Assembly: GCA_043421945.1 (NCBI GenBank)
Contig: JBHOGO010000021.1
Coordinates: 1 to 53,630 of the forward strand
Reading direction: 5' to 3'
Source: Thaumasiovibrio sp043421945
GTDB taxonomy: Bacteria; Pseudomonadota; Gammaproteobacteria; Enterobacterales; Vibrionaceae
DNA length: 53,630 bases
The position numbers were made by a program, and so were the translations under genes. Positions within the stretch are counted from its first letter, which is position 1; the number at the start of each line of letters is the position of its first letter. Positions 26,533 to 35,676 of this stretch are shown here, piece after piece. Below the pieces are notes generated by a model. The model saw only the letters and a list, made by a program, of their open reading frames with translations. It ran no database searches and had not been told where the DNA came from.

Positions 26533-28185
26533 TTAAGCACGCCATGCTTTAAATGCGTTAATCAAACCATTCGTCGAGCAATCATGCCCTTCTACATCAC
26601 CTTCTGCTTTTAGCTCAGGTAGAATTTGGTTTGCTAGCTGCTTCCCTAGTTCAACACCCCACTGATCGAAGCTAAAGATGTTCCAAATAACACCTTGAGT
26701 AAAGATCTTGTGCTCATACATGGCAATCAATGCACCTAATACTTTTGGTGTCACTTTCTTCACAAGGATAGAGTTGGTTGGCTTATTGCCTTCGAATACC
26801 TTGAACGGCACTAATGAAGCCATCTCTTCCGCTGTTTTACCCGCAGCAGTAAACTCAGCTTCTACTTGTGCTTTTGTTTTACCAAATGCGAGCGCTTCTG
26901 TTTGTGCAAAGAAGTTAGCCATCAGTTTCTGATGGTGATCGCCTGTTGGGTTATGGCTAATCGCTGGTGCAATAAAGTCACATGGAATCAGCTTCGTTCC
27001 CTGGTGAATAAGCTGGTAGAAAGCATGCTGACCATTAGTGCCTGGCTCACCCCAAATAATTGGACCAGTTTGATAATCGACATCGTTGCCATCACGGTCA
27101 ACACACTTACCGTTAGACTCCATATTGCCTTGCTGGAAGTATGCTGCAAAACGGTGTAGGTACTGATCATAAGGCAGAATAGACTCAGACTCAGCGCCAT
27201 AAAAGTTGTTATACCACACACCAAGTAGTGCCAGAATAACCGGTAAGTTTGATTCCCACTCCGCTGTCGCAAAGTGCTGATCCATTTCATGAGCACCTTC
27301 TAGCAGCTCAATATAACGGTCATAACCGACAGAGAGGCAGATAGACATGCCAATCGCAGACCATAGTGAGTAACGACCACCGACCCAGTCCCAGAATTCG
27401 AACATGTTGTCAGTATCAATACCAAACTCAGCAACAGCTTTGCCGTTTGTTGATAGCGCCGCAAAGTGCTTCGCAACATAAGCGCTGTTGCGAGCTTCTT
27501 CAAGGAACCACTCACGTGCTGTTAATGCATTCGTCATGGTCTCTTGTGTGGTGAACGTTTTAGACGCAATCAAAAACAGCGTGGTTTCCGGGTTCACTTT
27601 CTTCAGTGTTTCAGCGATGTGTGTCCCATCAACATTCGAAACATAGTGAAGGTTAAGGTGGTTTTTATACGCACCCAATGCTTCAGTCACCATGTAAGGG
27701 CCTAAGTCAGAGCCACCAATACCAATATTAACAACATCAGTAATAGCCTTACCGGTGTAACCTTTCCACTGACCTTTGATAATACGGTCAGAGAAAGACT
27801 TCATTTTTGCCAACACATCGTTGACTGCAGGCATAACATCATCGCCGTCAACGTGGATAGGGTTATTGCTGCGGTTACGTAAAGCAACATGCAACACCGA
27901 GCGGCCTTCGGTTTGGTTAATTTTGTCACCGTTGAACATGGCAGAAATCGCCGACTTAAGCTCAGTCTCATCCGCTAAAGCGAATAATTTTTCTAACGTT
28001 TCGTCATTGACTAAGTTCTTAGAATAGTCGAGTAAGATTTCTTCGCCAAAACGCGCTGAATAACGATCGAAACGCGTCGTATCGGCTGCAAACAACTCAC
28101 TCAAAGTCAGGTCTTGTGCCTGTTCGAAATGGGCAGTCAATGCTTGCCATGCTTGAGTTTGAGTTGGATTGATACTTTTCAACAT
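26533..28185 (-). CDS. pgi: Glucose-6-phosphate isomerase
   Basis: Pgi interconverts glucose-6-phosphate and fructose-6-phosphate in glycolysis and gluconeogenesis. It is 550 residues, the usual length. The signature segments are VNIGIGGSDLGP (near residue 152), IASKTFTTQET, GGRYSLWSAIG and the late FSFDQWGVELGKQ with its catalytic region. It is monocistronic. A perfect TATAAT -10 on the minus strand (28267-28272) would give a leader of about 75 bases, though its -35 is weak. Confidence 0.97.
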   Translation of the reverse strand: MLKSINPTQTQAWQALTAHFEQAQDLTLSELFAADTTRFDRYSARFGEEILLDYSKNLVNDETLEKLFALADETELKSAISAMFNGDKINQTEGRSVLHVALRNRSNNPIHVDGDDVMPAVNDVLAKMKSFSDRIIKGQWKGYTGKAITDVVNIGIGGSDLGPYMVTEALGAYKNHLNLHYVSNVDGTHIAETLKKVNPETTLFLIASKTFTTQETMTNALTAREWFLEEARNSAYVAKHFAALSTNGKAVAEFGIDTDNMFEFWDWVGGRYSLWSAIGMSICLSVGYDRYIELLEGAHEMDQHFATAEWESNLPVILALLGVWYNNFYGAESESILPYDQYLHRFAAYFQQGNMESNGKCVDRDGNDVDYQTGPIIWGEPGTNGQHAFYQLIHQGTKLIPCDFIAPAISHNPTGDHHQKLMANFFAQTEALAFGKTKAQVEAEFTAAGKTAEEMASLVPFKVFEGNKPTNSILVKKVTPKVLGALIAMYEHKIFTQGVIWNIFSFDQWGVELGKQLANQILPELKAEGDVEGHDCSTNGLINAFKAWRA

Positions 28186-28266
28186 AGTTACTATTCCTGA
28201 TTAGTAATATCTACTGAGTGAGCCGAGTTCCCTGCCCACACCAGTTCCCCGATATGAAATTTTATG

Positions 28267-28272
28267 ATTATA
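28267..28272 (-). promoter_or_regulatory. Candidate -10 box of pgi
   Basis: TATAAT on the minus strand, 80 bases before the pgi start; no good -35 is seen at 16-18 bases. The remainder of the 28186-28590 gap holds no other feature that I can support. Confidence 0.35.
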
Positions 28273-28590
28273 TACCTAAGCAACCTAACTCGGCAGCATT
28301 TCACTGAAACACTGGCACAGAAGAAGGGATAATCATCACTTCATTCGATAAGTCACTTGGGTATATCTTTACTCTGCGGTCCACAAAGTGCAAACAATTT
28401 ACCACAGGTTTCCTTTATACTCTCAACAACCTAAGCACTGTTTGTTTTAGGTCAGTTTCCCATCGTACTTAGCCCTTTTACCTGACAAAAAGGTTTACGG
28501 GCATTGATCCGTTTAAATAACGGAATAAACATCGCAGCACGATGTAAAATAGGTAAATTGACGTTGAATATTTACGTTCGGAGACCCTCT

Positions 28591-29013
28591 ATGTGGCAAC
28601 AAAAAATCCTTCAACTGGCCCCCTATTCCCGAGGTTTCCACCTGATCAGCGATGAGATTGAAGCGCTCATTGCTCACGATATTCAGCCTCTGAGAATGGG
28701 ACTGGTACACCTCTTTATTCAACATACATCAGCAAGCTTAACCATCAATGAAAATGCAGACCCTACGGTTCGCATCGATATGGAGTCGCACTTTAACCGC
28801 TATGTGCCAGAGAATGCTTCATACTATAAACACACCTACGAAGGTTCAGATGATATGCCAGCCCATATCAAAGCATCACTTCTTGGCAATAGTGTGACGA
28901 TTCCAATCATAGAAGGAAAAATGGGGCTTGGTGTATGGCAGGGGATCTATCTTGGGGAGCATCGTGACCACGGCGGATCACGACGAGTAATTATCACTGT
29001 TCAGGGGCAATAA
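28591..29013 (+). CDS. yjbQ: YjbQ/UPF0047 family protein
   Basis: This 140-residue protein belongs to the YjbQ (UPF0047) family, some members of which show thiamin-phosphate synthase activity; its real role is unclear. Conserved residues are visible: FIQHTSASLTINENADP, DMPAHIKASLLG and LGEHRDHGGSR, where His and Glu residues form the trimer-interface site. I chose the ATG at 28591, with a GGAG ribosome site eight bases upstream. A longer frame (from 28504) lacks one. It converges with the Omp85-like gene, only 17 bases away. Confidence 0.9.
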   Translation: MWQQKILQLAPYSRGFHLISDEIEALIAHDIQPLRMGLVHLFIQHTSASLTINENADPTVRIDMESHFNRYVPENASYYKHTYEGSDDMPAHIKASLLGNSVTIPIIEGKMGLGVWQGIYLGEHRDHGGSRRVIITVQGQ

Positions 29014-29030
29014 AACTGACAGGGTGTGGG

Positions 29031-30251
29031 CTAGAAAGGCTGATTGACCATCACGCGGAAGACGCTATCTTGCTCACTCCATGCCATTTCTGTCCGCACA
29101 ACAATGCCCTCAACTTGAAAACGGACAGCACCGCCGACACTCCACTGCATATCATCGTGCAATGTCTCTAAATTGAACTCATCAGCCACACGCCCAGCAT
29201 CAACAAACGCCACCCACTGCCACCATGGAACATCATACCAATTAAATACTGGCCACTCACTCAGAGGCTGCCACTTAGGCATCACTCGGTACTCAAAACT
29301 ATAGTGTAGCGCTGAGCGATCTGCGTAACGCCCGCCAGCATAACCTCTAAGACGGAATAAACCACCAAGTCGACTGGCAGCATAATCTGGTGGACGGCGA
29401 TACTCTTCGGTACCATTGACACTTTCAGTGCTGTTCCAAGTCGGCACATCAGAAGCATAAAGGTTAAAGGCTAAAACCTGACGATTCGTCCATTCACTTT
29501 GCTTACCGAGCTCATAAAACCAACTTTGGTTCCACTCCCATTTCAACCAACTTGCACGCTGATCATTACCTGCATCATAGTGGAGATGGAACTTACTCCG
29601 ACTGCCTTGGGTTGGATTACGGACATCATCACGGTTATCCCAATCAAAAACCGTCTCTAACCCCCATATTTCACTCGTCATATCACCTTGAGATTCACCA
29701 AGATCTTGCCGAATGAAGAAAGGGCGTAGCTCAATAGATGAGACTCCACTATTCCAAGGCATACCCCCTGTGAGCTCTCGCTGTGGTAACAGCCCTTCAA
29801 TGACATGGTTTGATGCCATGCCCATTGGCAAAATATAACGCGCAGATAAACGATATTGCGCCTCATCGCCATCAGCGTTGGTACGTTGGTCAAGCTCACT
29901 ACCATGATTATTGGCATCACCAAGGTAGTAATAGCTATCTTTAAAGCGGGCTTGAAATGCTTCAGCGCTCAATACCCAACGACTTTGTTCTGAAAACAGA
30001 TAGTTATTCGCCGATGCATAAACAACGTGACTACCTTTGTCAGAAACGAAACCACTGGCCAGCAGTCCAGCTTGTGGCTGCCCCACCCCTTTCATCACGC
30101 CAGCGAAGCCAATTGAATTACCAATCGACTCACTCGTAAAGGCAAAAGGGACTGCCGTGGTTTCAGGAAGCCAATTCGGCCACCCATCTGCATTGGTAGG
30201 CAATGAGAAACATGTAGAAGCACAGAAAGTGGCTATCGCTAATTTTTTCAT
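29031..30251 (-). CDS. POTRA-less Omp85/surface-antigen (D15) outer-membrane protein
   Basis: This 406-residue protein has a signal peptide (MKKLAIATFCASTCFSLPTNA) followed directly by barrel-like amphipathic strands. It carries the Omp85 L6 motif as RLRGYAGGRY (near residue 295) and ends in a C-terminal Phe (MVNQPF). There is no room for POTRA domains: the barrel begins within about 40 residues of the mature end. It is therefore not BamA or TamA but belongs to the small POTRA-lacking group, whose function is unknown. It lies next to alr and is probably translated from the dnaB-alr side transcript (nine-base gap). Confidence 0.82.
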   Translation of the reverse strand: MKKLAIATFCASTCFSLPTNADGWPNWLPETTAVPFAFTSESIGNSIGFAGVMKGVGQPQAGLLASGFVSDKGSHVVYASANNYLFSEQSRWVLSAEAFQARFKDSYYYLGDANNHGSELDQRTNADGDEAQYRLSARYILPMGMASNHVIEGLLPQRELTGGMPWNSGVSSIELRPFFIRQDLGESQGDMTSEIWGLETVFDWDNRDDVRNPTQGSRSKFHLHYDAGNDQRASWLKWEWNQSWFYELGKQSEWTNRQVLAFNLYASDVPTWNSTESVNGTEEYRRPPDYAASRLGGLFRLRGYAGGRYADRSALHYSFEYRVMPKWQPLSEWPVFNWYDVPWWQWVAFVDAGRVADEFNLETLHDDMQWSVGGAVRFQVEGIVVRTEMAWSEQDSVFRVMVNQPF

Positions 30252-30260
30252 AAGAGATGA

Positions 30261-31361
30261 TTAGTTGTACTGCATAACGACACGTGAGGTGAGTTTCGTC
30301 ACTAGTTCATACGCGATGGTTCCGATATGAGAAGCAACATCTTCGGCGGGTAATCCCTCTCCCCACAAAACAGCTTTATCGCCGACTTTATCCTTGGCAT
30401 CGGGGCCAAGATCGACAGTCAGCATATCCATAGAGACACGCCCGACAATTTCAACCTTACGCCCATTAACTAAGACGGGGGTTCCATTCGGAGCCATACG
30501 TGGATAGCCATCACCGTAACCGATGGCAACAACGCCAATACGTGTATCACGCTTGGCTTGCCAGCGCGCCCCATAACCCACGGTTTCACCCTGCTTGACA
30601 TCATTGATAGCAATCAGGCTTGCTGACAATGTCATCGCTGGCGCTAATCCCATGGAAGCCGCTGACTGGGATTCTATCGGCGATACACCATAAAGCATGA
30701 TACCAGGGCGAACCCACTGATAATGACTATCAGGCCATGCGACGATGCCTGCTGAGGCCGCTAACGAACGCTCACCTTGATAGCTCGCCGTCACCTCTTC
30801 AAAACAGCTAATCTGCTTTAAGCTAAAATCGTGCTCAAGCTCATCAGCACAACAAAAGTGACTGATAAAGCGCAGTGGCTTTGCGACGTTCTCGCACGCT
30901 TCTAAACGACGAACAAACTCTTCGGTGTGCTCAGGACGAACACCAAGTCGATTCATACCGGTATCAATTTTTAGCCATACTTGCGCTGGCAAATTAATCG
31001 TCGCCTCTTCCAACGCTTCAACTTGTTCAATCGTATGGACAACAGTATGGATGTTGTTCGTAACGGCTATCGACAAATCGGCTGAAGAGTAAAACCCTTC
31101 AAGCAGCAAGATAGGTGTAACGATACCACCAGCACGCAGTGTTAAGGCTTCTTCGATACGTGCAACCCCAAAGGCATCAACCCCTTCAAGGTGCCTTGCA
31201 ACAGGCAATAAACCATGTCCATAAGCATTCGCTTTCACCACTGCCAGCACTTTACTGTTCGGGGCAATATCTCGAACATGCATCAAGTTATGATGAAGAG
31301 CCTGTGTATTAATCGTGGCCGTTGCGGCTTGCCAACACAGCCCCGATTGAAAATTACTCAT
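30261..31361 (-). CDS. alr: Alanine racemase Alr
   Basis: Alr is the PLP enzyme making D-alanine for peptidoglycan. The PLP lysine is in VVKANAYGHG near residue 35, and the catalytic Tyr of the opposite face is in TVGYGARW near residue 256. Other family segments are KIDTGMNRLG and RPGIMLYG. I chose the ATG at 31361, which overlaps the dnaB stop by eight bases (366 residues). A start at 31382 would overlap dnaB by 29 bases. The dnaB-alr pair is the conserved enterobacterial and Vibrio order. Confidence 0.95.
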   Translation of the reverse strand: MSNFQSGLCWQAATATINTQALHHNLMHVRDIAPNSKVLAVVKANAYGHGLLPVARHLEGVDAFGVARIEEALTLRAGGIVTPILLLEGFYSSADLSIAVTNNIHTVVHTIEQVEALEEATINLPAQVWLKIDTGMNRLGVRPEHTEEFVRRLEACENVAKPLRFISHFCCADELEHDFSLKQISCFEEVTASYQGERSLAASAGIVAWPDSHYQWVRPGIMLYGVSPIESQSAASMGLAPAMTLSASLIAINDVKQGETVGYGARWQAKRDTRIGVVAIGYGDGYPRMAPNGTPVLVNGRKVEIVGRVSMDMLTVDLGPDAKDKVGDKAVLWGEGLPAEDVASHIGTIAYELVTKLTSRVVMQYN

Positions 31362-32751
31362 CGTCGTACGCGGGTCCTGCATAGTTGTCGAATCGCGACC
31401 ATTGCCCTTGGAAGGTCAAGCGTACTGAACCGATAGGACCGTTACGTTGCTTACCAATAATAATCTCTGCAATGCCTTTTAGCGCACTGTCTTCGTGATA
31501 GACCTCATCACGGTAGATAAACATAATTAAATCGGCATCTTGCTCGATCGCACCAGATTCACGCAAATCGGAGTTAATTGGTCGCTTATCGGCACGCTGC
31601 TCCAAGGAGCGGTTAAGCTGAGATAATGCCACAACAGGGCACTGTAGCTCTTTCGCTAAAGCCTTTAATGAACGTGAAATTTCAGCAATCTCTAACGTAC
31701 GGTTTTCTTGTAGACCAGGCACTCGCATCAATTGCAAGTAATCGACCATGATCATACTAATTCCACCGTGGTCACGTGCAATACGACGTGCACGTGAGCG
31801 CAGTTCGGTCGGGGTAAGACCAGAGCTGTCATCAATAAACATGTTCTTCTTCTGCATCAGAAGACCCATGGTTGAAGAGATACGCGCCCAATCTTCGTCA
31901 TCTAACTGACCCGTACGGATTTTCGTCTGATCCACCCGAGACAATGATGCCAGCATACGCATCATGATCTGCTCGGCGGGCATCTCGAGCGAGAAGATTA
32001 AGACCGGCTTTTCTTGGTCCATTGCTGCGTTTTCACATAAGTTCATCGCAAACGTGGTTTTACCCATCGATGGACGTGCGGCAACAATAATTAAATCTGA
32101 TGACTGCAAACCCGCGGTCTTCTTATTGAGGTCAGAGAAACCTGTCGAAACACCTGTCACACCATCTTGTGGTGTTTGGTATAGCAGCTCAATACGTTCT
32201 AATGTTTTCTCTAGAATCGACTCGACGTTTTGTGGGCCTTCGTTAGCCGTAGTGCGCTGCTCAGCAATCGCAAACACTTTACTTTCCGCTAAGTCGAGCA
32301 GGTCTTCACTAGAACGCCCTTGAGGATCGTAACCCGCATCGGCGATTTCATTCGCTACACCAATCATGCCACGAATTAAAGAACGCTCCTGCACAATCCC
32401 CGCATAAGCATTAATGTTCGCTGCACTCGGCGTATTTTTAGCAAGCTCGGCAAGGTAAGCAAAACCACCCACTTCATCGAGCTTATCTTGCCGCTCTAAA
32501 AGCTCAGAAAGTGTGATCAAATCAAGCGGCTGACCGCCATCGAGCAATTGCTTTGTACCTTCGTAGATAATGCGGTGTGGGCGGCTGTAAAAGTCGCTCG
32601 CCATCAGCTTTTCAGCGACGGTATCCCACTTTTCATTATCCAGCATAAGTCCACCCAGCACGGATTGCTCGGCTTCCAAAGAGTGCGGTGCCATTTTAAT
32701 GGCATCAACCTGGTTGTCTCTGGCAGGTTTTGATTGTCGTTGTTCGGCCAT
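31354..32751 (-). CDS. dnaB: Replicative DNA helicase DnaB
   Basis: DnaB is the hexameric 5'-3' helicase at the replication fork. It is 465 residues long. The N-terminal domain (about 20-130, SLEAEQSVLGGLML) is followed by the RecA-like helicase domain with Walker A ARPSMGKTTFA near residue 226, Walker B IMVDYLQLM and the arginine-finger region near LRESGAIEQDADLIMFIYR. No intein is present. The gap upstream (32752-33093) holds the rplI terminator and a likely dnaB promoter (a TATACT hexamer on the minus strand near 32792), but no gene that I can support. Confidence 0.97.
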   Translation of the reverse strand: MAEQRQSKPARDNQVDAIKMAPHSLEAEQSVLGGLMLDNEKWDTVAEKLMASDFYSRPHRIIYEGTKQLLDGGQPLDLITLSELLERQDKLDEVGGFAYLAELAKNTPSAANINAYAGIVQERSLIRGMIGVANEIADAGYDPQGRSSEDLLDLAESKVFAIAEQRTTANEGPQNVESILEKTLERIELLYQTPQDGVTGVSTGFSDLNKKTAGLQSSDLIIVAARPSMGKTTFAMNLCENAAMDQEKPVLIFSLEMPAEQIMMRMLASLSRVDQTKIRTGQLDDEDWARISSTMGLLMQKKNMFIDDSSGLTPTELRSRARRIARDHGGISMIMVDYLQLMRVPGLQENRTLEIAEISRSLKALAKELQCPVVALSQLNRSLEQRADKRPINSDLRESGAIEQDADLIMFIYRDEVYHEDSALKGIAEIIIGKQRNGPIGSVRLTFQGQWSRFDNYAGPAYDDE

Positions 32752-33045
32752 AAATACTGCGTCGTTAACGGAAACTTAGCGGATCAGTATACCTTAGTTT
32801 CCAAAGTGAAGGGGTATTGAGTCTTAGGTAGATTATGCGCGAATGTGTGCGATTCAGGTAGGCGAATTTTCGTGACTGACATAAGTTTCACATAGGAATG
32901 CGGCAATCTTAAAGCCCAAATGATAGATAGTGGCACAAAACGGCAAGCTTAATAACACGTTACTCTGAGGCTGCCCAGTCGAGAGCGTGGCACCGACGAA
33001 CAATGGAAAGTAAACGCAATACTGCTCTCTCAATGTTTTGCACGC

Positions 33046-33075
33046 AAAAAAAAACCAGCCCGAAGGCTGGTTTTT
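33046..33075 (-). terminator. Terminator after rplI
   Basis: On the minus strand AAACCAGCC pairs with GGCTGGTTT around a TTCG loop and runs into nine T residues. It ends the rpsF operon. Confidence 0.93.
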
Positions 33076-33093
33076 CAACTATCAAAAACGAAA

Positions 33094-33546
33094 TTACTCT
33101 GCAGGAACTACGTTTAGAGTGATAGTTGCGAATACATCTGAGTGTAGTTGTAGGCTGATTTCGAACTCGCCAGTGTGACGCAGTGCGCCTTCTGGAAGAC
33201 GAACTTCGCTCTTAACAACTTCAACGCCAGCTGCAGTAACTGCATCAGCGATATCGCGAGTACCGATAGAGCCGAATAGTTTACCTTCGTCGCCTGCTTT
33301 AGAAGCAAGAACAACAGCTTCAAGAGCGTTAACTTTCTCAGCACGTGCTTCAGCAGCAGATAGTTGCTCAGCAACTTTTGCTTCTAGTTCAGCACGACGA
33401 GCTTCGAACATTTCAACGTTTGATTTAGTTGCCATAACAGCCTTACCTTGTGGGATAAGGAAGTTACGAGCGTAACCAGCTTTAACGTTAACTTGGTCGC
33501 CTAGGCCACCTAGGCTACCGATTTTATCAAGTAGAATAACTTGCAT
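33094..33546 (-). CDS. rplI: 50S ribosomal protein bL9
   Basis: This 150-residue protein has the bL9 N-terminal domain MQVILLDKIGSLGGLGDQV with the NFLIPQGKA segment, a long connecting helix and a C-terminal RNA-binding domain. It is last in the rpsF-priB-rpsR-rplI operon and directly precedes a strong terminator. Confidence 0.98.
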   Translation of the reverse strand: MQVILLDKIGSLGGLGDQVNVKAGYARNFLIPQGKAVMATKSNVEMFEARRAELEAKVAEQLSAAEARAEKVNALEAVVLASKAGDEGKLFGSIGTRDIADAVTAAGVEVVKSEVRLPEGALRHTGEFEISLQLHSDVFATITLNVVPAE

Positions 33547-33583
33547 TATCTTGTCCTCTTAAACTTAATTAAACCGCTACTGC

Positions 33584-33811
33584 TTACTGATGCTTATCAG
33601 TGTACGGTAGAAGTGCTAGGTAACGAGAACGCTTGATAGCGCGAGCTAGCTGACGCTGGTATTTAGCGCGAGTACCAGTGATGCGGCTTGGTACAATTTT
33701 GCCAGCTTCAGTGATGTAGTTTTTTAGAGTCGCTACATCTTTGTAGTCGATCTCTTGTACGTCTTCTGCAGTGAAACGGCAGAATTTACGACGACGGAAG
33801 AAACGTGCCAT
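33584..33811 (-). CDS. rpsR: 30S ribosomal protein bS18
   Basis: This 75-residue protein begins MARFFRRRKFCRFT and contains the bS18 core YKDVATLKNYITEAGKIVPSRITGT. It forms a heterodimer with bS6 on the 30S platform, and that dimer can also bind the operon leader in other bacteria. It lies 16 bases after priB. Confidence 0.98.
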   Translation of the reverse strand: MARFFRRRKFCRFTAEDVQEIDYKDVATLKNYITEAGKIVPSRITGTRAKYQRQLARAIKRSRYLALLPYTDKHQ

Positions 33812-33827
33812 GGGCTAATCTCCTGAT

Positions 33828-34130
33828 CTAAATAATTTCAATATGCTCGGCATGCAACACTATTTTCGCCAGACCATTACGGCCGGTTTGGTAAGAGACA
33901 AAGCCACTTACCGTAATGTGACTACCTTGAGCTAAATCTTGCGTGAGTGCTTGTAAACCTTTCCCACTGACTACGACGTTAATGCAACAATACACTTGAC
34001 GCGGTAGACCAGCTTCTTGCTGAGTGGAACGATGCTCTAACACAAAGTGACAGTGCGGTATTCCAGCCGGCGATTGGGTTCGCCTTAATGCCTTGACGAT
34101 AACGCCAGTGAGCTCAAGACGATTGGTCAC
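33828..34130 (-). CDS. priB: Primosomal replication protein N (PriB)
   Basis: PriB is a dimeric OB-fold protein that binds single-stranded DNA and stabilises PriA-DNA complexes in replication restart. It is 100 residues long (E. coli 104). The start MTNRLELTGVIVKALRRTQSPAGIP and the HCHFVLEHRS strand match the family. It lies between rpsF and rpsR, the conserved place. Confidence 0.95.
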   Translation of the reverse strand: MTNRLELTGVIVKALRRTQSPAGIPHCHFVLEHRSTQQEAGLPRQVYCCINVVVSGKGLQALTQDLAQGSHITVSGFVSYQTGRNGLAKIVLHAEHIEII

Positions 34131-34135
34131 ACAAA

Positions 34136-34525
34136 TTACTCAGCTGCTGCTTCGCCTTCAGATTGTGCAGGTGCTGCACGCTCTTCGCGACGTGGTGCAC
34201 GCTCTTCCTTCGCCTTCATCATAGGAGATGGCTCAGTGATAGCACCTTTAGTACGCATGATCATGTTACGGATCACTGCATCGTTGAAACGGAAAGTAGA
34301 TTCCAACTCATCAACTACAGCCTGCTCAGCTTCAACGTTCATAAGAACGTAGTGTGCTTTGTGCAGTTTGTTGATTGGGTAAGCCATTTGACGACGGCCC
34401 CAATCTTCTAGACGATGAATCTGACCACCAGAATCTTTGATAGCAGCAGTGTAACGCTCGACCATGCCAGCAACCTGTTCGCTTTGATCAGGGTGCACCA
34501 TGAATACGATTTCGTAATGACGCAT
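34136..34525 (-). CDS. rpsF: 30S ribosomal protein bS6
   Basis: This 129-residue protein has the bS6 fold (MRHYEIVFMVHPDQSEQV, LEDWGRRQMAYPINKLHKAHYVLMNVE). The C-terminal extension rich in Glu, Ala and Arg resembles the tail that RimK modifies with glutamate in enterics. It is first in its operon and has a GGAG ribosome site, with a structured leader before it. Confidence 0.98.
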   Translation of the reverse strand: MRHYEIVFMVHPDQSEQVAGMVERYTAAIKDSGGQIHRLEDWGRRQMAYPINKLHKAHYVLMNVEAEQAVVDELESTFRFNDAVIRNMIMRTKGAITEPSPMMKAKEERAPRREERAAPAQSEGEAAAE

Positions 34526-34615
34526 TGGTTGCTCCTTACGGATTATTCAGCTTCCACGTTAGGCTCGGTTATCCTGAGGAAGCAAGGAACTGAAATAAAG
34601 AACCGAGAATTTGGA
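34526..34615 (-). ncRNA. Candidate S6:S18 autoregulatory leader of rpsF
   Basis: The leader between the predicted start (about 34615) and the rpsF ATG can form a hairpin with outer stem GCTTCC/GGAAGC (34578-34583 with 34550-34555) and inner AGG/CCT around a loop holding ACCGAG. A competing stem CTCGGTT/AACCGAG (34601-34607 with 34564-34570) uses the same loop. The two pairings cannot form together except as a pseudoknot. rpsF leaders in many bacteria bind the S6:S18 dimer through a CCG-containing element; this element fits in position and content, but the match is not proven. Confidence 0.5.
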
Positions 34616-34621
34616 CGCTGA

Positions 34622-34650
34622 ATATTACAGAATTGGTCTAGTAATAGCAA
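34622..34650 (-). promoter_or_regulatory. Promoter of the rpsF operon
   Basis: On the minus strand a -35 TTGCTA (34645-34650), a 17-base spacer and a -10 TAATAT (34622-34627) place the start near 34615, about 90 bases before the rpsF ATG. The upstream gap to the rlmB terminator shows nothing else. Confidence 0.6.
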
Positions 34651-34800
34651 ACAGTAATTGTGCTAATTTCGCACAATATTTCTGACGCCATAAAGTGAAG
34701 CATTCGATATGCATCGAGCAGCCAACAAAGCTGCCATATACCTCTATCGCTCATTCTATTTCGTAGCATAGAGAGCAATAAACAAGGTGACGATAGAAAC

Positions 34801-34830
34801 AAAAAAGCCTTCCATATGAGGAAGGCTTTT
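34801..34830 (-). terminator. Terminator after rlmB
   Basis: Stem GCCTTCC/GGAAGGC with a six-base loop, flanked by six A residues on the plus strand (T residues of the minus transcript). Confidence 0.9.
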
Positions 34831-34867
34831 GGCATTCAAACATCTATCGATGCCATTGAATGAATGG

Positions 34868-35605
34868 TTATAGCTGACGCTGACGAACCGCTTCAAACAG
34901 GCAGATACCTGTTGCGACAGAAACGTTCAAGCTCGAAACACTACCAGCCATTGGGATCTTGATCAGTTCATCACAGGTTTCACGCGTAAGACGACGCATA
35001 CCATCGCCCTCTGCGCCCATCACCAATGCCATCGGTCCCGTTAGCTTACTCTGATAAACATCATGTGTTGCTTCACCAGCCGTACCAACAACCCAAACGC
35101 CTTTCTCTTGCAGTGCACGAAGCGTACGTGCCAAGTTCGTCACTCGAACTAGCGGGACGACTTCCGCAGCGCCACACGCCACTTTACTGGCCGTTGCATT
35201 GAGCTGCGCAGATTTATCTTTTGGTACGATCACCGCAGCAACACCAGCGGCATCAGCATTACGCAGACACGCACCGAGGTTATGTGGATCTGTCACGCCA
35301 TCCAACACCAATAGCATTGGTTGATCATGTTCATCAACAATACGCTCTAAGTCATGTTCGTTAAGCTGTTTCATCGGCTTAACTCGCGCGATGATGCCTT
35401 GGTGAGAAGCGCCTTTGGCACGATCATCCAACGCTTTGCGTCCTGCTTCTTGTACTGTGATACCTAGCGATTGAATTTCATTCAGCACAGGTAATAGACG
35501 ATCATCCTGACGCCCTTTTAGCACTAGCACTTCAATGAAGCGAGCCGGATCTGTTGCCAACACCGCTTTGACGGCATGAATGCCGTAAATCATCTCATTA
35601 CTCAT
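34868..35605 (-). CDS. rlmB: 23S rRNA (guanosine(2251)-2'-O)-methyltransferase RlmB
   Basis: RlmB is a SPOUT (SpoU) enzyme that methylates G2251 in the peptidyl-transferase P-loop of 23S rRNA. It is 245 residues. The N-terminal L30e-like substrate-binding domain (1-75) is followed by the knotted methyltransferase domain with DGVTDPHNLGACLRNADAAG, MGAEGDGMR and the knot segment IPMAGSVSSLNVSVATG. It follows rnr by 71 bases in the order rnr-rlmB, as in E. coli. Confidence 0.97.
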   Translation of the reverse strand: MSNEMIYGIHAVKAVLATDPARFIEVLVLKGRQDDRLLPVLNEIQSLGITVQEAGRKALDDRAKGASHQGIIARVKPMKQLNEHDLERIVDEHDQPMLLVLDGVTDPHNLGACLRNADAAGVAAVIVPKDKSAQLNATASKVACGAAEVVPLVRVTNLARTLRALQEKGVWVVGTAGEATHDVYQSKLTGPMALVMGAEGDGMRRLTRETCDELIKIPMAGSVSSLNVSVATGICLFEAVRQRQL

Positions 35606-35676
35606 AATTAGTTCGTTTGCCCGTTAATCGTCTATCTATTTATTACTTAGGTTCTGTTATTGCCTAGGCTCTGTGG

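Noticed and set aside
32854..33078. Minus-strand frame of 74 codons between dnaB and rplI
   Set aside because: It starts within the rplI terminator stem and has no ribosome site; it is probably part of the dnaB upstream region.
34638..34835. Minus-strand frame of 65 codons between rpsF and rlmB
   Set aside because: It begins in the rlmB terminator and ends at the rpsF promoter; no protein features.
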